Source: Methylorubrum thiocyanatum
GTDB taxonomy: Bacteria; Pseudomonadota; Alphaproteobacteria; Rhizobiales; Beijerinckiaceae
Length of the DNA stretch: 64,000 bases
Direction: 5' to 3'
NCBI GenBank assembly: GCA_014138645.1
Contig: JACJIB010000003.1
Location: 704,567-768,566 of the forward strand
The translations under genes were made by a program, and so were the position numbers. Positions 9,110 through 18,125 of this stretch are shown one piece after another. The notes beneath the pieces were generated by a model. The model was not told the origin of the DNA and ran no database searches. It was given only the letters and a program-made list of their open reading frames with translations. Every line of letters begins with the position of its first letter. The first letter of the stretch is position 1.

Positions 9110-9714
9110 CCCCGCTTCTCGCGGCCGGCTGGCCGGCTCTCATCGCCGCCCTCGTCCTGGGCTACGCCTGCGGCGCGATCCCCTTCGGGCTGATCCTGAC
9201 GAAGGTCGCGGGCCTCGGCGACGTGCGGACGATTGGCTCAGGCAATATCGGCGCGACCAACGTGCTGCGCACCGGCCGAAAAGGTCTCGCCGCCGCGACG
9301 CTGCTATGCGACGCGCTCAAGGGCACGCTGCCGGTGCTCGCCGCCGGCCAATGGGGGGAGGGGCCGGCGCTCGCCGCCGGGCTCGGTGCCTTCCTCGGCC
9401 ATCTCTTTCCGGTCTGGCTCGGCTTCAAGGGCGGCAAGGGGGTGGCAACCTTCATCGGCGTGCTGCTGGCCCTGAGCCCGCTGACGCTGGCCGCCTTCGC
9501 CGCGATCTGGCTCGGGCTGGCCTTCGCCCTGAAATACTCCTCGCTTGCCGCGCTCGCCGCCTCGGCCGCCACGCCCGTGATCCTGTGGGCGCTCGGACAC
9601 GGTGGGGTTGCAGCGCTCTTCCTCGTGCTCGCAGCGCTGCTATGGTGGAAGCACGCGCCCAATATCCGCCGACTCGCCGCCGGCACCGAGGGGCGGATCG
9701 GGCAGAAGGGCTGA
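9106..9714 (+). CDS. plsY: Glycerol-3-phosphate acyltransferase
   Basis: Integral membrane enzyme that transfers an acyl group from acyl-phosphate to glycerol-3-phosphate, the first step of phospholipid synthesis. The 202-residue protein has about five membrane helices and the three family motifs: [14 protein letters not shown] near residue 45, the [19 protein letters not shown] glycine-rich motif near residues 103-120, and [14 protein letters not shown] near the C-terminus. Its ATG overlaps the stop of the dihydroorotase homologue (ATGA), so translation is probably coupled. dprA follows 30 bases later. Confidence 0.95.
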   Translation: MTPLLAAGWPALIAALVLGYACGAIPFGLILTKVAGLGDVRTIGSGNIGATNVLRTGRKGLAAATLLCDALKGTLPVLAAGQWGEGPALAAGLGAFLGHLFPVWLGFKGGKGVATFIGVLLALSPLTLAAFAAIWLGLAFALKYSSLAALAASAATPVILWALGHGGVAALFLVLAALLWWKHAPNIRRLAAGTEGRIGQKG

Positions 9715-9744
9715 GACGGCTCCCTCCCGAACGGAGGGGGTTCG

Positions 9745-10938
9745 ATGCAGCTCACCGATGCGCAGCGTCTCGACTGGCTGCGCCTGATCCGAACCGACGG
9801 TATCGGCCCGCGCAGCTTCCGCGGCCTGATCAACCGCTTCGGCAGCGCTTCCGCCGCCCTCGACGCCCTGCCGGACCTGACGAAGCGCGCGGGAAAACGC
9901 GCCGTGCCGCCGACGCGGGCGGAGGCCGAGCGCGAGATGGCGGCGGCCGCACGGCTCGGGGCGCGCTTCATCGCCATGGGGGAAGCGGCCTATCCGAAGG
10001 CGCTCCACGCCACCGAGACCGCGCCGCCGCTGATCGCGGTGCGCGGGGATCCGGCCGTCCTGCTGAAAGCCTCGGTGGCGATGGTCGGCTCGCGCAACGC
10101 CTCGACCGCCGGCCTCGCCTTCACCGAACGGCTCGCCCGCGGCTTCGGCGAGGCGGGTCTCGTCGTGGTCTCGGGGCTTGCCCGCGGCATCGATGCCCGC
10201 GCCCACAAGGCCGCCCTCACCACCGGCACCGTCGCCGTGCTCGCGGGCGGGCAGGACAAGATCTACCCGGAGACCCTTGCCGGTCTCGTGGACGCGATCG
10301 TCGATGCGGGCGGCGCGGTGGTCGCCGAGATGCCGATGGGCTGGGTGCCGCGGGGCCGCGAATTTCCGCGCCGCAACCGCATCATCTCCGGCCTCAGCCT
10401 CGGCACGGTGGTGGTGGAGGCGGCGCGCCGCTCCGGTTCGCTCATCACCGCCCGCTTCGCGCTGGAACAGGGCCGCGAGGTCTTCGCGGTCCCCGGCTCA
10501 CCGCTCGATCCGCGGGCGGAGGGCACCAACGACCTGATCCGTCAGGGCGCGACGCTGGTCTCGGAGGTCGAGCACGTCCTCTCCGTCCTCGAGCCGCTGA
10601 TCGCCGGGGGTGCGCCGTCCGCGGGCGGCCTCGACGATCGCCCGGAGCCGTCGGGGACGACCGATTACTGGGACGAGATCGATTTCGACGGCACCGCACC
10701 CGTCGCCCTGTCGCTGTTCCCCGGTGCGGACGAACCGGTCGAGACGGGCTCCGAGCCCAAGGACGACCGTGCCCGGCTGATCGCGCGGCTCAGCCCGACC
10801 CCGGTCGCCACCGACGAACTCGCCCGCTCCACCGGGCTGCCGGTTCGCGTCGTGCAGACGACGCTGCTCGAACTCGAACTCGACGGCCGGATCGAGCGTC
10901 ACGGCAGCGGGACGGTTTCCCTGGTGTCCCGGGCGTGA
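9745..10938 (+). CDS. dprA: DNA processing protein DprA
   Basis: Loads RecA onto incoming single-stranded DNA in natural transformation. The 397-residue protein has an N-terminal SAM/HhH-like region (residues 1-90), the Rossmann-like SMF core with AMVGSRNASTAGLAF, VVSGLARGIDARAHKAAL and the RNRIISGLS block, then a linker rich in Asp/Glu, and a C-terminal winged helix (about residues 335-395, DELARSTGLPVRVVQTTLLELELDG). A GGAGGGGG ribosome site lies 5 bases before the ATG. It is co-directional with pyrB-pyrC-plsY and is probably the last gene of that unit. Full transformation machinery is not visible in this window. Confidence 0.95.
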   Translation: MQLTDAQRLDWLRLIRTDGIGPRSFRGLINRFGSASAALDALPDLTKRAGKRAVPPTRAEAEREMAAAARLGARFIAMGEAAYPKALHATETAPPLIAVRGDPAVLLKASVAMVGSRNASTAGLAFTERLARGFGEAGLVVVSGLARGIDARAHKAALTTGTVAVLAGGQDKIYPETLAGLVDAIVDAGGAVVAEMPMGWVPRGREFPRRNRIISGLSLGTVVVEAARRSGSLITARFALEQGREVFAVPGSPLDPRAEGTNDLIRQGATLVSEVEHVLSVLEPLIAGGAPSAGGLDDRPEPSGTTDYWDEIDFDGTAPVALSLFPGADEPVETGSEPKDDRARLIARLSPTPVATDELARSTGLPVRVVQTTLLELELDGRIERHGSGTVSLVSRA

Positions 10939-11234
10939 GGCCGGCAGAGAACGGCAAGCGCCCGCACGAGCCGCCGTCACCGCCATCGATCGTCAATCCT
11001 CAGGACGGGTGCCGCCTCGGACCGGCACCGCGTCACGGACGAAGTGCTGCGACGACCAAAGATCCCTTCGCGCGGCGCGTGTTCTTAAGAGTCCATCAAA
11101 CACGGCGCATTGCCGAGGGGGCGAATCGCGATTATTGGGCCGCAATCCGGTATCGGTTCGGCTAGAATGACCGATATCGACAGTTCCGCGTAGCCGCCCG
11201 ATCAAGGCGGCACGCGGGCGGGGGCTCGGAAACG

Positions 11235-12089
11235 GTGGCGCGGCTTCTTCGTCATGCTCGGATGCGGACAGTCCTGACGGGACGTCCGCGGCGTCTCGTC
11301 GGCGCGGCGGCGCTGCTGCTGGGCCTCAGCCTCTCCTCGACCGCCGTGCTCGCCTACGCCGACCTACTGCCGCAGAATCTCGATTTCGACCTCGATCTCG
11401 GCCTGTTCGCGGAGGCCGATCCGACGGGCCTTCCGCATGTCGCCCAGAAGATCGCGCTCGGCGGGCCGCTCAGCATCGTCGCCTTCGGCTCCTCCTCGAC
11501 GGAGGGCGTCGGCGCCTCGACGCCCGCCGCCGCCTATCCCGCCCGTCTCGAAGCCGGACTGCGGCGCGCCCTGCCGCATCTCGGCAGCCGGATCACGGTC
11601 GCCAACCGCGGCATCGGCGGCGAGGCGGTGGACGAGATGCTGGCCCGGCTCGACCGCGACGTGATCGCGCCGCACCCCGATCTCGTGATCTGGCAGACGG
11701 GCAGCAACGACGCCCTGCGCGGCGTCTCCCTCGACCATTTCCGCGAGGCGACCGAGGCGGCGCTGGAGCGCATCCGCGAGGCGGGGATCGACGTGGTGCT
11801 GATGGAGCCGCAATGGTGCCCGGCGCTGGACGCCACGCCCGGCGCCGACCGCTTCCGCGACGCGGTGCGCGCGCTGGGCAGCGATCTCGGCGTCGCGGTG
11901 ATCCGCCGCTCCGACCTGATGCGCGACTGGATCGGCCAGGGCCGGCTCACCCGCACCGAGTTGTTCGCCAGCGACGGCCTGCACATGGCCGATGGCGGCT
12001 ACGCCCTGCTCGCCGAGGCCGCGCAGGATGCGGTGCTCGACGGCGCCGAGGCGGCGCCGGTCGCGCTCGCGGAGGCGGGGACGGATTGA
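11235..12089 (+). CDS. Secreted SGNH/GDSL hydrolase
   Basis: A probable esterase or polysaccharide O-deacetylase of the SGNH fold. Block I is IVAFGSSSTEGVGAS (the Ser of GSSST is the nucleophile), block II is NRGIGGEAVDEML, block III is WQTGSNDALRG, and block V is LFASDGLHMADGGY with the catalytic Asp/His. An N-terminal signal or anchor (RPRRLVGAAALLLGLSLSSTAVLAYA) places it in the periplasm. The GTG start is uncertain; ATG at 11262 also keeps the signal sequence. The stop overlaps a possible TTG start of the papain-like gene downstream, so the two are probably one operon. Confidence 0.8.
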   Translation: MARLLRHARMRTVLTGRPRRLVGAAALLLGLSLSSTAVLAYADLLPQNLDFDLDLGLFAEADPTGLPHVAQKIALGGPLSIVAFGSSSTEGVGASTPAAAYPARLEAGLRRALPHLGSRITVANRGIGGEAVDEMLARLDRDVIAPHPDLVIWQTGSNDALRGVSLDHFREATEAALERIREAGIDVVLMEPQWCPALDATPGADRFRDAVRALGSDLGVAVIRRSDLMRDWIGQGRLTRTELFASDGLHMADGGYALLAEAAQDAVLDGAEAAPVALAEAGTD

Positions 12090-12106
12090 GGCAGGTCTTC
12101 CAGGCG

Positions 12107-13252
12107 ATGCGCGTCGCCGGTTGTCTCGGGCTCGGCTTCCTCCTTACGGCGATCCTCACTGCAGCCATGCCCGCCGCGGCTGCCGACACGCGCCTACTCC
12201 CCGAGAATCCGCGCTACGCCCGCAACCGGACATGCGCCGACGTGACCGTGGTGGCGCCGGCCCGCCGTCCCGCTACGCATCCCCTCGATGACCGGATCAG
12301 CCCGAACCCGGCGCTGTCGCCGATGAGCCAGGGCGACAGCGCGATCTGCTTCGCCTACGCCACCGCCGACATGATCTCGCAGCGGGTCGGCGTCACCGTC
12401 TCGGCGCTGGATGTCGCCACCCGGTACTACTTCGCCGACCCGGCGGGCCTGTCCCGCAGCCGCGACCGCGCGCTGCGGGACTATCTGCGCCGGCATCCCG
12501 ATCTGGCGGAAGAGATCGCCGAGAGCCGCAACGACACCGAGGCGAGCCGCGAGCGCAACCCGGGACGCAAGCCCTATTTCGACAAGCTGGAGGATGGGCA
12601 GGAGGAGGCGGCGGCTCTGCTCTACAACCTCGGCGGCCTGTGCACCGACCGGGACCTGCCCTCCTTCGACGGCTACGGCCAGCACCTCGGCACCTTCGGC
12701 GCCCTGCGCTGGCGCAGCCGCGTCGCCGCCCCGAAGATATCCTGGCGCAGCCTCGGCGGGACGGTGCCGCGTCTGCGCGATCCGGCCACCGACGCCTTCA
12801 ACGCCGGCTGGATCGCCCATGTCGAGCGGCGCTGCCGGCGAACACCTCTGCCGGTGCCGCTGATCCCGGTCTCGGACGCGATCGCCGACAACCAGCTCGA
12901 CTTCATGGACAAGGCGGCACGCGGAGAGCCGGGCCTCGCGGCCGGCACCGACCGGCTGATGGCGATGATCGACTACGCCCTCGACCACAACCGCCTGCCG
13001 GTGGTGGGCTATTCCTGGTACGTGTTGGAGGAGCGCCTGCCGAAGGACCCGGACATCGCCGCCGACCATTCGAGCCCGATCATCGCCCGGCGGAACGCCG
13101 GCGGACGCTGCCAGTACCACCTGCAGGACAATACCGGCGAGTATTGCGCCCGGATGCGGCCCGGCATCGCCGAGCGCTGCGATCTCGGCCGGGTCTGGCT
13201 CGACGAGGACGAGCTGCGCGCCTCGCTCTACAGCGTGATCTATCTGCGGTAG
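12107..13252 (+). CDS. Secreted papain-fold (C1-like) protein, uncharacterised
   Basis: A 381-residue protein with a Sec signal peptide (hydrophobic to about residue 25, ending AAAA). It has a papain-like residue set: Gln75 and Cys81 in MSQGDSAICFAYATADMI with the six-residue spacing of the papain oxyanion Gln and nucleophile Cys, His321 in ADHSSPII, and Asn342 in YHLQDNTG. Similarity to papain proper is weak, so protease, transglutaminase or amidase activity are all possible. The gene follows the SGNH hydrolase directly (TTG at 12086 would overlap its stop; ATG 12107 gives the signal peptide at the N-terminus), suggesting a joint envelope function. I do not recognise a named family. Confidence 0.65.
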   Translation: MRVAGCLGLGFLLTAILTAAMPAAAADTRLLPENPRYARNRTCADVTVVAPARRPATHPLDDRISPNPALSPMSQGDSAICFAYATADMISQRVGVTVSALDVATRYYFADPAGLSRSRDRALRDYLRRHPDLAEEIAESRNDTEASRERNPGRKPYFDKLEDGQEEAAALLYNLGGLCTDRDLPSFDGYGQHLGTFGALRWRSRVAAPKISWRSLGGTVPRLRDPATDAFNAGWIAHVERRCRRTPLPVPLIPVSDAIADNQLDFMDKAARGEPGLAAGTDRLMAMIDYALDHNRLPVVGYSWYVLEERLPKDPDIAADHSSPIIARRNAGGRCQYHLQDNTGEYCARMRPGIAERCDLGRVWLDEDELRASLYSVIYLR

Positions 13253-13279
13253 GCCCTTTCCGCGCGGAGGATTTCCACG

Positions 13280-13960
13280 ATGACGATCGAGATCGGCTTC
13301 CTCGTCTTCCCCCGGGTGCAGCAGCTCGACCTCACCGGCCCCTACGAGGTGTTGGCCATGGTGCCGGACACCCGCGTGCATCTCGTCGCGAAAGATCTGA
13401 CCCCGGTCGCGAGCGCCACCGGCCTCGTGCTGACGCCCACGATCACCTTCGCCGAATGCCCCGCTCTCGACGTGATCTGCGTGCCGGGCGGCTCAGGCGT
13501 GAACCCGCTGATGGAGGATGCCGAGACCCTCGACTTCCTGCGCCGACAGGCGGAGCGCGCCCGCACCGTCACCTCGGTCTGCACCGGCGCCCTGGTGCTC
13601 GGCGCCGCGGGCCTCCTGCGGGGCAAGCGCGCCACCACCCATTGGGCGGCGCACGACCTGCTCAGCCCCCTCGGCGCGATCCCGACGCAGGGACGCGTGG
13701 TGCGCGACGGCAACCTGATCACGGGCGGCGGCGTGACCGCGGGCATCGATTTCGGCCTGACGCTCGCGGCGGAACTCGCCGACGAGGCCACCGCACGGGC
13801 GATCCAGCTCCATCTGGAATACGCCCCGGCCCCACCCTTCGAGGCCGGCCGGCCCGAGACCGCGGGCCCCGAGACGCTGGCTGCCGCCCGCGAGCGGCTG
13901 TCGGCGACGCGGCGGGAGCGGGAGGCGATCGTGGCCCGGCTCACGCAAGCGCAGGGTTAG
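13280..13960 (+). CDS. DJ-1/PfpI family protein (isonitrile hydratase-like)
   Basis: A 226-residue member of the DJ-1/ThiJ/PfpI superfamily. The sequence starts IEIGFLVFPRVQQLDLTGPYEVL, typical of the isonitrile-hydratase (InhA)/transcription-regulator-like branch. The nucleophile elbow is VTSVCTGALVLGAAGLL with Cys101, followed by TTHWAAHDLL. The N-terminal acidic residue expected to activate the Cys is in the DLTGPYE block. Function could be isonitrile hydration or a stress-related hydrolase; there is no C-terminal AraC domain. A GGAGG ribosome site lies before the ATG. The last ~40 residues (Ala/Arg/Glu-rich) are outside the fold. Confidence 0.8.
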   Translation: MTIEIGFLVFPRVQQLDLTGPYEVLAMVPDTRVHLVAKDLTPVASATGLVLTPTITFAECPALDVICVPGGSGVNPLMEDAETLDFLRRQAERARTVTSVCTGALVLGAAGLLRGKRATTHWAAHDLLSPLGAIPTQGRVVRDGNLITGGGVTAGIDFGLTLAAELADEATARAIQLHLEYAPAPPFEAGRPETAGPETLAAARERLSATRREREAIVARLTQAQG

Positions 13961-13961
13961 A

Positions 13962-14007
13962 GCATCATCCCGAAAGGTGGTTTCCGGCTTTCGGAAAAAG
14001 ATGATGC
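13962..14007. repeat. Interspersed intergenic hairpin element, first copy
   Basis: Imperfect hairpin with nested arms GCATCAT...ATGATGC and CCGAAAG...CTTTCGG, directly after the DJ-1 gene. The inner CCGAAAG/CTTTCGG stem recurs at 23544-23568. It looks like a member of an interspersed palindromic family and may act as terminator for the plus-strand gene. Confidence 0.6.
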
Positions 14008-14021
14008 AAAGACAAAAGCTT

Positions 14022-14060
14022 AGAGCATCGTGCTGGATCCGATATCCAGCACGATGCTCT
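14022..14060. terminator. Perfect 17-bp inverted repeat between convergent genes
   Basis: Left arm AGAGCATCGTGCTGGAT (14022-14038), five-base loop, and exact reverse complement ATCCAGCACGATGCTCT (14044-14060). It separates the DJ-1 gene from ruvX, and its right end overlaps the ruvX stop codon (CTA at 14059-14061). Probably a bidirectional terminator derived from a repeat element. Confidence 0.7.
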
Positions 14061-14556
14061 AGAACCGGTCCGCCTCCTCGGCCGCGCCCGAAAACATCCC
14101 GCCCATGACGTCGAGGCAGCTCTGGAGGATGTAGGCGGCGGCGAGCTTGTCGACGACTTCCCCGCGCCGCGCCCGCGAGGCGTCGGCCTCCAGCAGGGTG
14201 CGGGTGACGGCGGCGGTGGAGAGGCGCTCGTCGAAGAACAGCACCGGCAGCGGCAGCAGCGGCCTGAGGTTGCGGGCGAAGCTTCGGCTCGATTGCGCCC
14301 GCGGGCCTTCCGAGCCGTCCATGTTGAGCGGCAGGCCGATCACGAGGCCGCCGACGCCGTGGGCCGCGCAGAGCGCCACGATCCGCCCTGCATCGGGGGT
14401 GAACTTCACCCGGCGGATGGTCTCCAGCGGCGAGGCGATCTGGCGGCCGACATCGGACAGGGCGATCCCGATGGTCTTGGTGCCGAGGTCGAGCCCGATC
14501 AGGCGCGGCGCCCCCCGCGAGGCCTCGGCGAAGGCCGCGATCTCGTCCCGGTTCAC
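14059..14556 (-). CDS. ruvX: Putative pre-16S rRNA nuclease / Holliday junction resolvase YqgF
   Basis: RNase H-fold nuclease of the YqgF/RuvX family, 165 residues. The first metal-binding Asp is in [17 protein letters not shown], the conserved Glu/Asp block is [16 protein letters not shown], and [13 protein letters not shown] and the [17 protein letters not shown] helix follow. The family processes the 5' end of 16S rRNA and has been proposed to resolve Holliday junctions. The start is GTG at 14556, which overlaps the upstream SUKH gene as GTGA; longer in-frame versions only read through that gene. The stop codon is supplied by an inverted repeat. Confidence 0.9.
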   Translation of the reverse strand: MNRDEIAAFAEASRGAPRLIGLDLGTKTIGIALSDVGRQIASPLETIRRVKFTPDAGRIVALCAAHGVGGLVIGLPLNMDGSEGPRAQSSRSFARNLRPLLPLPVLFFDERLSTAAVTRTLLEADASRARRGEVVDKLAAAYILQSCLDVMGGMFSGAAEEADRF

Positions 14557-15131
14557 GAAGCCGCCGCTCCGAGCTGTTCCAGGGCCGCCGCGTCGTCGCC
14601 CGCGAAGGTCGCGGGCAGGGGGCCTTCGCCCTCGCCGAGGATGTGCACGATCTCCAGCCCTTGGAGCCCACGCAGGAAGGCGGAGAGGTCGGCGCCGCCG
14701 AAATGCACCGTCTCCAGATCGGCGCACAGCACCCAGATGTCGTATTCGGGGAAACCCGGGGTCACGTCGAAGAACAGGAAGTCGCCCCGCTCGGTCTGCC
14801 CGAAGAAGCAGGCCCGCTCCATCAGCTCGGCATCGGCATCGCCCTCGATAGTGAAGCGGTGCGGCTCGTCGCTGTCCCCGTCACGCAGGCCGTCGAGGGC
14901 GAGCGCCACGCCGTGGGAGATCAGGTGCGCCCGGGCGCTGAGATCCGCCGCCGCCACTGGAACCGGGGTGAAGATGCGCAGATGCCCGCCGATCCGCCCG
15001 GCGCCGCATTCCTTCGCGAAGCTGCGGTAGCTCTGGGGGAGGGGGAAGCCGAGTTCGGCCTCGGCGCGGGCGAGGTCCGCCTCGCTCGAGGTCAGCCCCG
15101 GACGGAAGTCCCGGAAGACGCTATCCCACAT
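14553..15131 (-). CDS. SMI1/KNR4 (SUKH) domain protein
   Basis: A 192-residue protein with the SUKH fold: an N-terminal helix-turn ([30 protein letters not shown], the typical 'E..lG..LP..y..f' motif) and a C-terminal half ending [25 protein letters not shown] proteins are best known as immunity proteins against polymorphic toxins, though some are housekeeping. No toxin gene is adjacent. Start at 15131 (MWDSVF) is favoured because a GGAGG site lies 8 bases upstream; ATG 15149 is the longer option. Its stop overlaps the GTG of ruvX, so the pair is translationally coupled. Confidence 0.7.
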   Translation of the reverse strand: MWDSVFRDFRPGLTSSEADLARAEAELGFPLPQSYRSFAKECGAGRIGGHLRIFTPVPVAAADLSARAHLISHGVALALDGLRDGDSDEPHRFTIEGDADAELMERACFFGQTERGDFLFFDVTPGFPEYDIWVLCADLETVHFGGADLSAFLRGLQGLEIVHILGEGEGPLPATFAGDDAAALEQLGAAAS

Positions 15132-15300
15132 GCCCCGTCCTCCCTGCACGCCCGGCGAGGATGCGGCTTACGCCGGCCCGCGCGGACTTGTCCACCGCGC
15201 AGATTAACCATGACGAACGACCGTTCGCACCGGGATGGAGCGGAAAGCGAAAAGCGGTGTTAAGGTTTCGTTAACTACACCGTAACCGCCCGTGCCCTCC

Positions 15301-15471
15301 ATGCCGCAGCCCGCCGTCCACTCCGGATCAACCCGCTTCTCGCGGCGGCACGCGCTCATGCTGGCGCTCGCCCTCGAGATCCTCTTCGTCGGCGCCTACA
15401 ACGCCGACCGTTACCGTCGCCCCGGCATCAGCGTCGACATCCCGGCGACGCGGGGCCACGTCATCGTCTGA
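15301..15471 (+). CDS. Possible 56-residue single-pass membrane protein
   Basis: A short reading frame starting MPQPAVHSGS with one hydrophobic segment (ALMLALALEILFVGAYN, about residues 19-35) preceded by a basic stretch (RFSRRH) and followed by RYRRPGISVDIPATRGHVIV. The positive-inside pattern fits a single-pass or signal-anchored peptide. No clear ribosome site is visible. The upstream gap is AT-richer than its surroundings (GTTAAGG, GTTAACTACACCGTAA near 15258-15290) and could hold a promoter. No family recognised. Confidence 0.35.
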   Translation: MPQPAVHSGSTRFSRRHALMLALALEILFVGAYNADRYRRPGISVDIPATRGHVIV

Positions 15472-15621
15472 GACGGCGCCGTGCGCAGCCGGCCTTCCTC
15501 GGCGCTGCGCCTGAGCGCTGCCCCGGGAACGGCCCTGAGCGTTGCCCCTTCGCGAAGGCGGGTGCTATAGCCCGGCGCATTCCGGGCGGGGCTCTTTCGC
15601 GCCCGAGGCAGGCAAGGCGGC

Positions 15622-15909
15622 ATGTCGGTCGACGAGACAACGGTACGGCGCATCGCGCATCTGGCCCGCATCGCGGTGGCCGACGAGGATGTCGGCCCGC
15701 TGCAGGGCGAACTCAACGCGATCCTCGCCTTCGTGGAGCAACTCGGCGCGGTCGATGTCGAAGGCGTCGAGCCGATGACCTCCGTCACCCCGATGCGCAT
15801 GAAGAAGCGTGCGGACGTGGTCAACGACGGCGGGCGGGCGAGCGACATCGTCGCCAACGCCCCCGAGACCGAGGACAACTATTTTCTCGTGCCGAAGGTC
15901 GTCGAGTAA
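15622..15909 (+). CDS. gatC: Glu/Asp-tRNA amidotransferase subunit C
   Basis: The small scaffold subunit of GatCAB, which amidates Glu-tRNA(Gln) and Asp-tRNA(Asn). 95 residues with the standard pattern: [12 protein letters not shown] near residue 7, [11 protein letters not shown], then [10 protein letters not shown] and a C-terminal [19 protein letters not shown] stretch precedes the ATG. gatA follows 90 bases downstream; gatB is not in the window. Confidence 0.95.
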   Translation: MSVDETTVRRIAHLARIAVADEDVGPLQGELNAILAFVEQLGAVDVEGVEPMTSVTPMRMKKRADVVNDGGRASDIVANAPETEDNYFLVPKVVE

Positions 15910-15999
15910 GGTTTCTCGGCATCGTCGGAGCGGTTTCTCCGGCCCCTCGCGGAGGCGAACCAACGCCCGCGGGGCCGGGCGCGTAGGTCTGGAACGGGC

Positions 16000-17481
16000 A
16001 TGACGGCACTCAACGAACTCACCCTGGCCGAGGCCCGCGACGGGCTGAAGGCCAAAGATTTCTCGGCCCGCGAGATCGCGCAGGCGCATCTCGACGCGAT
16101 CGAGCGGGCCAAGGCGCTCAACGCCTACATCGTCGCGACGCCCGACCGCGCGCTGAAGATGGCCGACGTGTCGGACGAGAAGATCGCCAAGGGCGAGGCG
16201 CGCCCGCTCGAAGGGCTGCCGCTCGGCATCAAGGATCTGTTCGCGACCCAAGGGGTCCACACCACCGCGGGCTCCAAGATCCTCGAAGGGTTCGAGCCGC
16301 ATTACGAGTCGAACGTCTCGTCCCAGCTCTGGCGCGACGGCGCGGTGATGCTGGGCAAGCTCAACCTCGACGAGTTCGCCATGGGCTCGTCCAACGAGAC
16401 CAGCGCCTACGGCAAGACGATCTCGCCCTGGCGCCGCCAGGGCTCCGACACGCCGCTCGTGCCCGGCGGATCGTCCGGCGGCTCGGCGGCGGCGGTGGCC
16501 GCCCACCTGTGCCTGGGCGCCACCGCCACCGATACCGGCGGCTCGATCCGCCAGCCCGCGGCCTTCACCGGCACGGTCGGCATCAAGCCGACCTACGGCC
16601 GCTGCTCGCGCTGGGGTATCATCGCCTACGCCTCCTCCCTCGATCAGGCCGGCCCGATCGCCCGCACGGTGCAGGATTGCGCCATCCTGCTCGGCTCGAT
16701 GGCCGGACACGACCCGCGCGACACCACTTCGGTCGATCTGCCCGTGCCGGATTTCGAGGCGGCGATCACCCGCGGCGTGAAGGGGCTCACCATCGGCATC
16801 CCCAAGGAGTACCGGGTCGAGGGCATGCCCGCCGAGATCCAGCGGCTCTGGGACCAGGGTGCGGACTGGCTGAGGGAGGCCGGCGCGACCGTCCGCGAAA
16901 TCGCGCTGCCGCATACGCAATACGCGCTGCCGGCCTACTACATCGTGGCGCCGGCCGAGGCCTCCTCGAACCTCGCCCGCTACGACGGCGTGCGCTACGG
17001 CCTGCGGGTTCCGGGCAAGGACATTGCCGGGATGTACGAGAACACCCGCGCCGCGGGCTTCGGCCGCGAGGTGAAGCGGCGCATCATGATCGGCACCTAC
17101 GTGCTGTCGGCGGGCTACTACGACGCCTACTACGTCCGGGCGCAGAAGATCCGCACGCTGATCAAGCGCGACTTCGAGGCGGCCTACGCCTCCGGGATCG
17201 ACGCGATCCTGACGCCTGCAACTCCCTCGGCGGCCTTCGGCATCGGCGAGATGGCCTCGGCCGACCCGGTCGAGATGTACCTCAACGACGTGTTCACGGT
17301 GACGGTGAACATGGCCGGGCTGCCGGGCATCTCGGTGCCGGCCGGCCTCGACGCGCAGGGGCTGCCGCTGGGCCTCCAGCTCATCGGCCGTCCCTTCGAC
17401 GAGGAGACGCTGTTCGCCGCCGCGCAGACGATCGAGAACGCGGCCGGGCGGATCAGCCTGCCGAAGGCGTGGTGGGCGTGA
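16000..17481 (+). CDS. gatA: Glu/Asp-tRNA amidotransferase subunit A
   Basis: Glutaminase subunit that releases ammonia for tRNA amidation. The 493-residue amidase-signature protein has the catalytic triad blocks: [14 protein letters not shown] (Lys), [16 protein letters not shown] (cis-Ser) and [15 protein letters not shown] (nucleophile Ser). The C-terminal half carries the [18 protein letters not shown] segment seen in GatA. Length and start are normal. It ends in GTGA shared with a small membrane-protein gene, which suggests a gatC-gatA-orf unit. Confidence 0.96.
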   Translation: MTALNELTLAEARDGLKAKDFSAREIAQAHLDAIERAKALNAYIVATPDRALKMADVSDEKIAKGEARPLEGLPLGIKDLFATQGVHTTAGSKILEGFEPHYESNVSSQLWRDGAVMLGKLNLDEFAMGSSNETSAYGKTISPWRRQGSDTPLVPGGSSGGSAAAVAAHLCLGATATDTGGSIRQPAAFTGTVGIKPTYGRCSRWGIIAYASSLDQAGPIARTVQDCAILLGSMAGHDPRDTTSVDLPVPDFEAAITRGVKGLTIGIPKEYRVEGMPAEIQRLWDQGADWLREAGATVREIALPHTQYALPAYYIVAPAEASSNLARYDGVRYGLRVPGKDIAGMYENTRAAGFGREVKRRIMIGTYVLSAGYYDAYYVRAQKIRTLIKRDFEAAYASGIDAILTPATPSAAFGIGEMASADPVEMYLNDVFTVTVNMAGLPGISVPAGLDAQGLPLGLQLIGRPFDEETLFAAAQTIENAAGRISLPKAWWA

Positions 17482-17789
17482 ACGCGCACCCCGTCGTCCC
17501 GGTCTACGCGTTCTCGGTCTGGATCCAGGCCGGCTTCGACCCCCTGCTGATCGCCGTGGCGCTCTTCCTCGGTTGGAAGGCGGATCAGTTCGGCAAGGTG
17601 TTCATCGCGGCCATCGCCGCGCTGGCGATCTCGGTGCTGTTCGCGTGGCTCGTCACCCGCATCGGCTTGCCGTGGCCGGCCCCCGTGGCCGCCGACCTGC
17701 CGACGTTCTTCCCGGTGCGGACGGTGGCGGCGTTTCTCTGGGCCGCGGTGGGCTATGGCGCGCGGCGGGTGCTCAAGCGCCATTCCTGA
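17478..17789 (+). CDS. Small conserved-type membrane protein downstream of gatA
   Basis: A 103-residue protein with three hydrophobic segments ([33 protein letters not shown], and [13 protein letters not shown]) ending in a basic RRVLKRHS tail. The GTG start at 17478 overlaps the gatA stop as GTGA, the usual sign of translational coupling. No functional motif is visible and I do not recognise the family; the link to gatA may be only transcriptional. Confidence 0.6.
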   Translation: MNAHPVVPVYAFSVWIQAGFDPLLIAVALFLGWKADQFGKVFIAAIAALAISVLFAWLVTRIGLPWPAPVAADLPTFFPVRTVAAFLWAAVGYGARRVLKRHS

Positions 17790-17867
17790 GGGCGCCCCTC
17801 CACACTTTTAGGTTGTATTCTCTGGGCGATTCGGCGTTCACTGGCGTTTCGACGCGACGCCGATGCC

Positions 17868-18110
17868 GTGAAGACGCTTCTCTACACAGCCGCCGCCCTC
17901 AAGAGCCTGACCAAACTTCCGAAGCCTGCGCAGGCCGATATCCTGGCCAAGCTGGAGCGCTACGCGACAACCGGCTCAGGCTCGACCAAGGCCCTTATCG
18001 GCCGGCCCGGCGTGCGGTTGCGTGTCGGCGATTACCGTGTCGTCTTCACCGAGACAGCCGACGCGATCTCTGTCTTTGCGATCGGCGATCGGCGTGACAT
18101 CTACACCTGA
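17868..18110 (+). CDS. Type II toxin, RelE/ParE superfamily
   Basis: An 80-residue protein with the RelE/ParE fold pattern: two N-terminal helices (LKSLTKLPKPAQADILAKLERYA) followed by the strand-rich core (KALIGRPGVRLRVGDYRVVFTETADAISVFAIGDRRDIY). The LRVGDYRVVF block is the usual substrate-facing strand of RelE-type ribosome-dependent mRNA interferases. Start is GTG. The antitoxin gene begins 15 bases downstream, so this is a toxin-first module, as in higBA or the RelE-Xre arrangement. Confidence 0.8.
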   Translation: MKTLLYTAAALKSLTKLPKPAQADILAKLERYATTGSGSTKALIGRPGVRLRVGDYRVVFTETADAISVFAIGDRRDIYT

Positions 18111-18125
18111 GAGGGTGCAGCAGCC

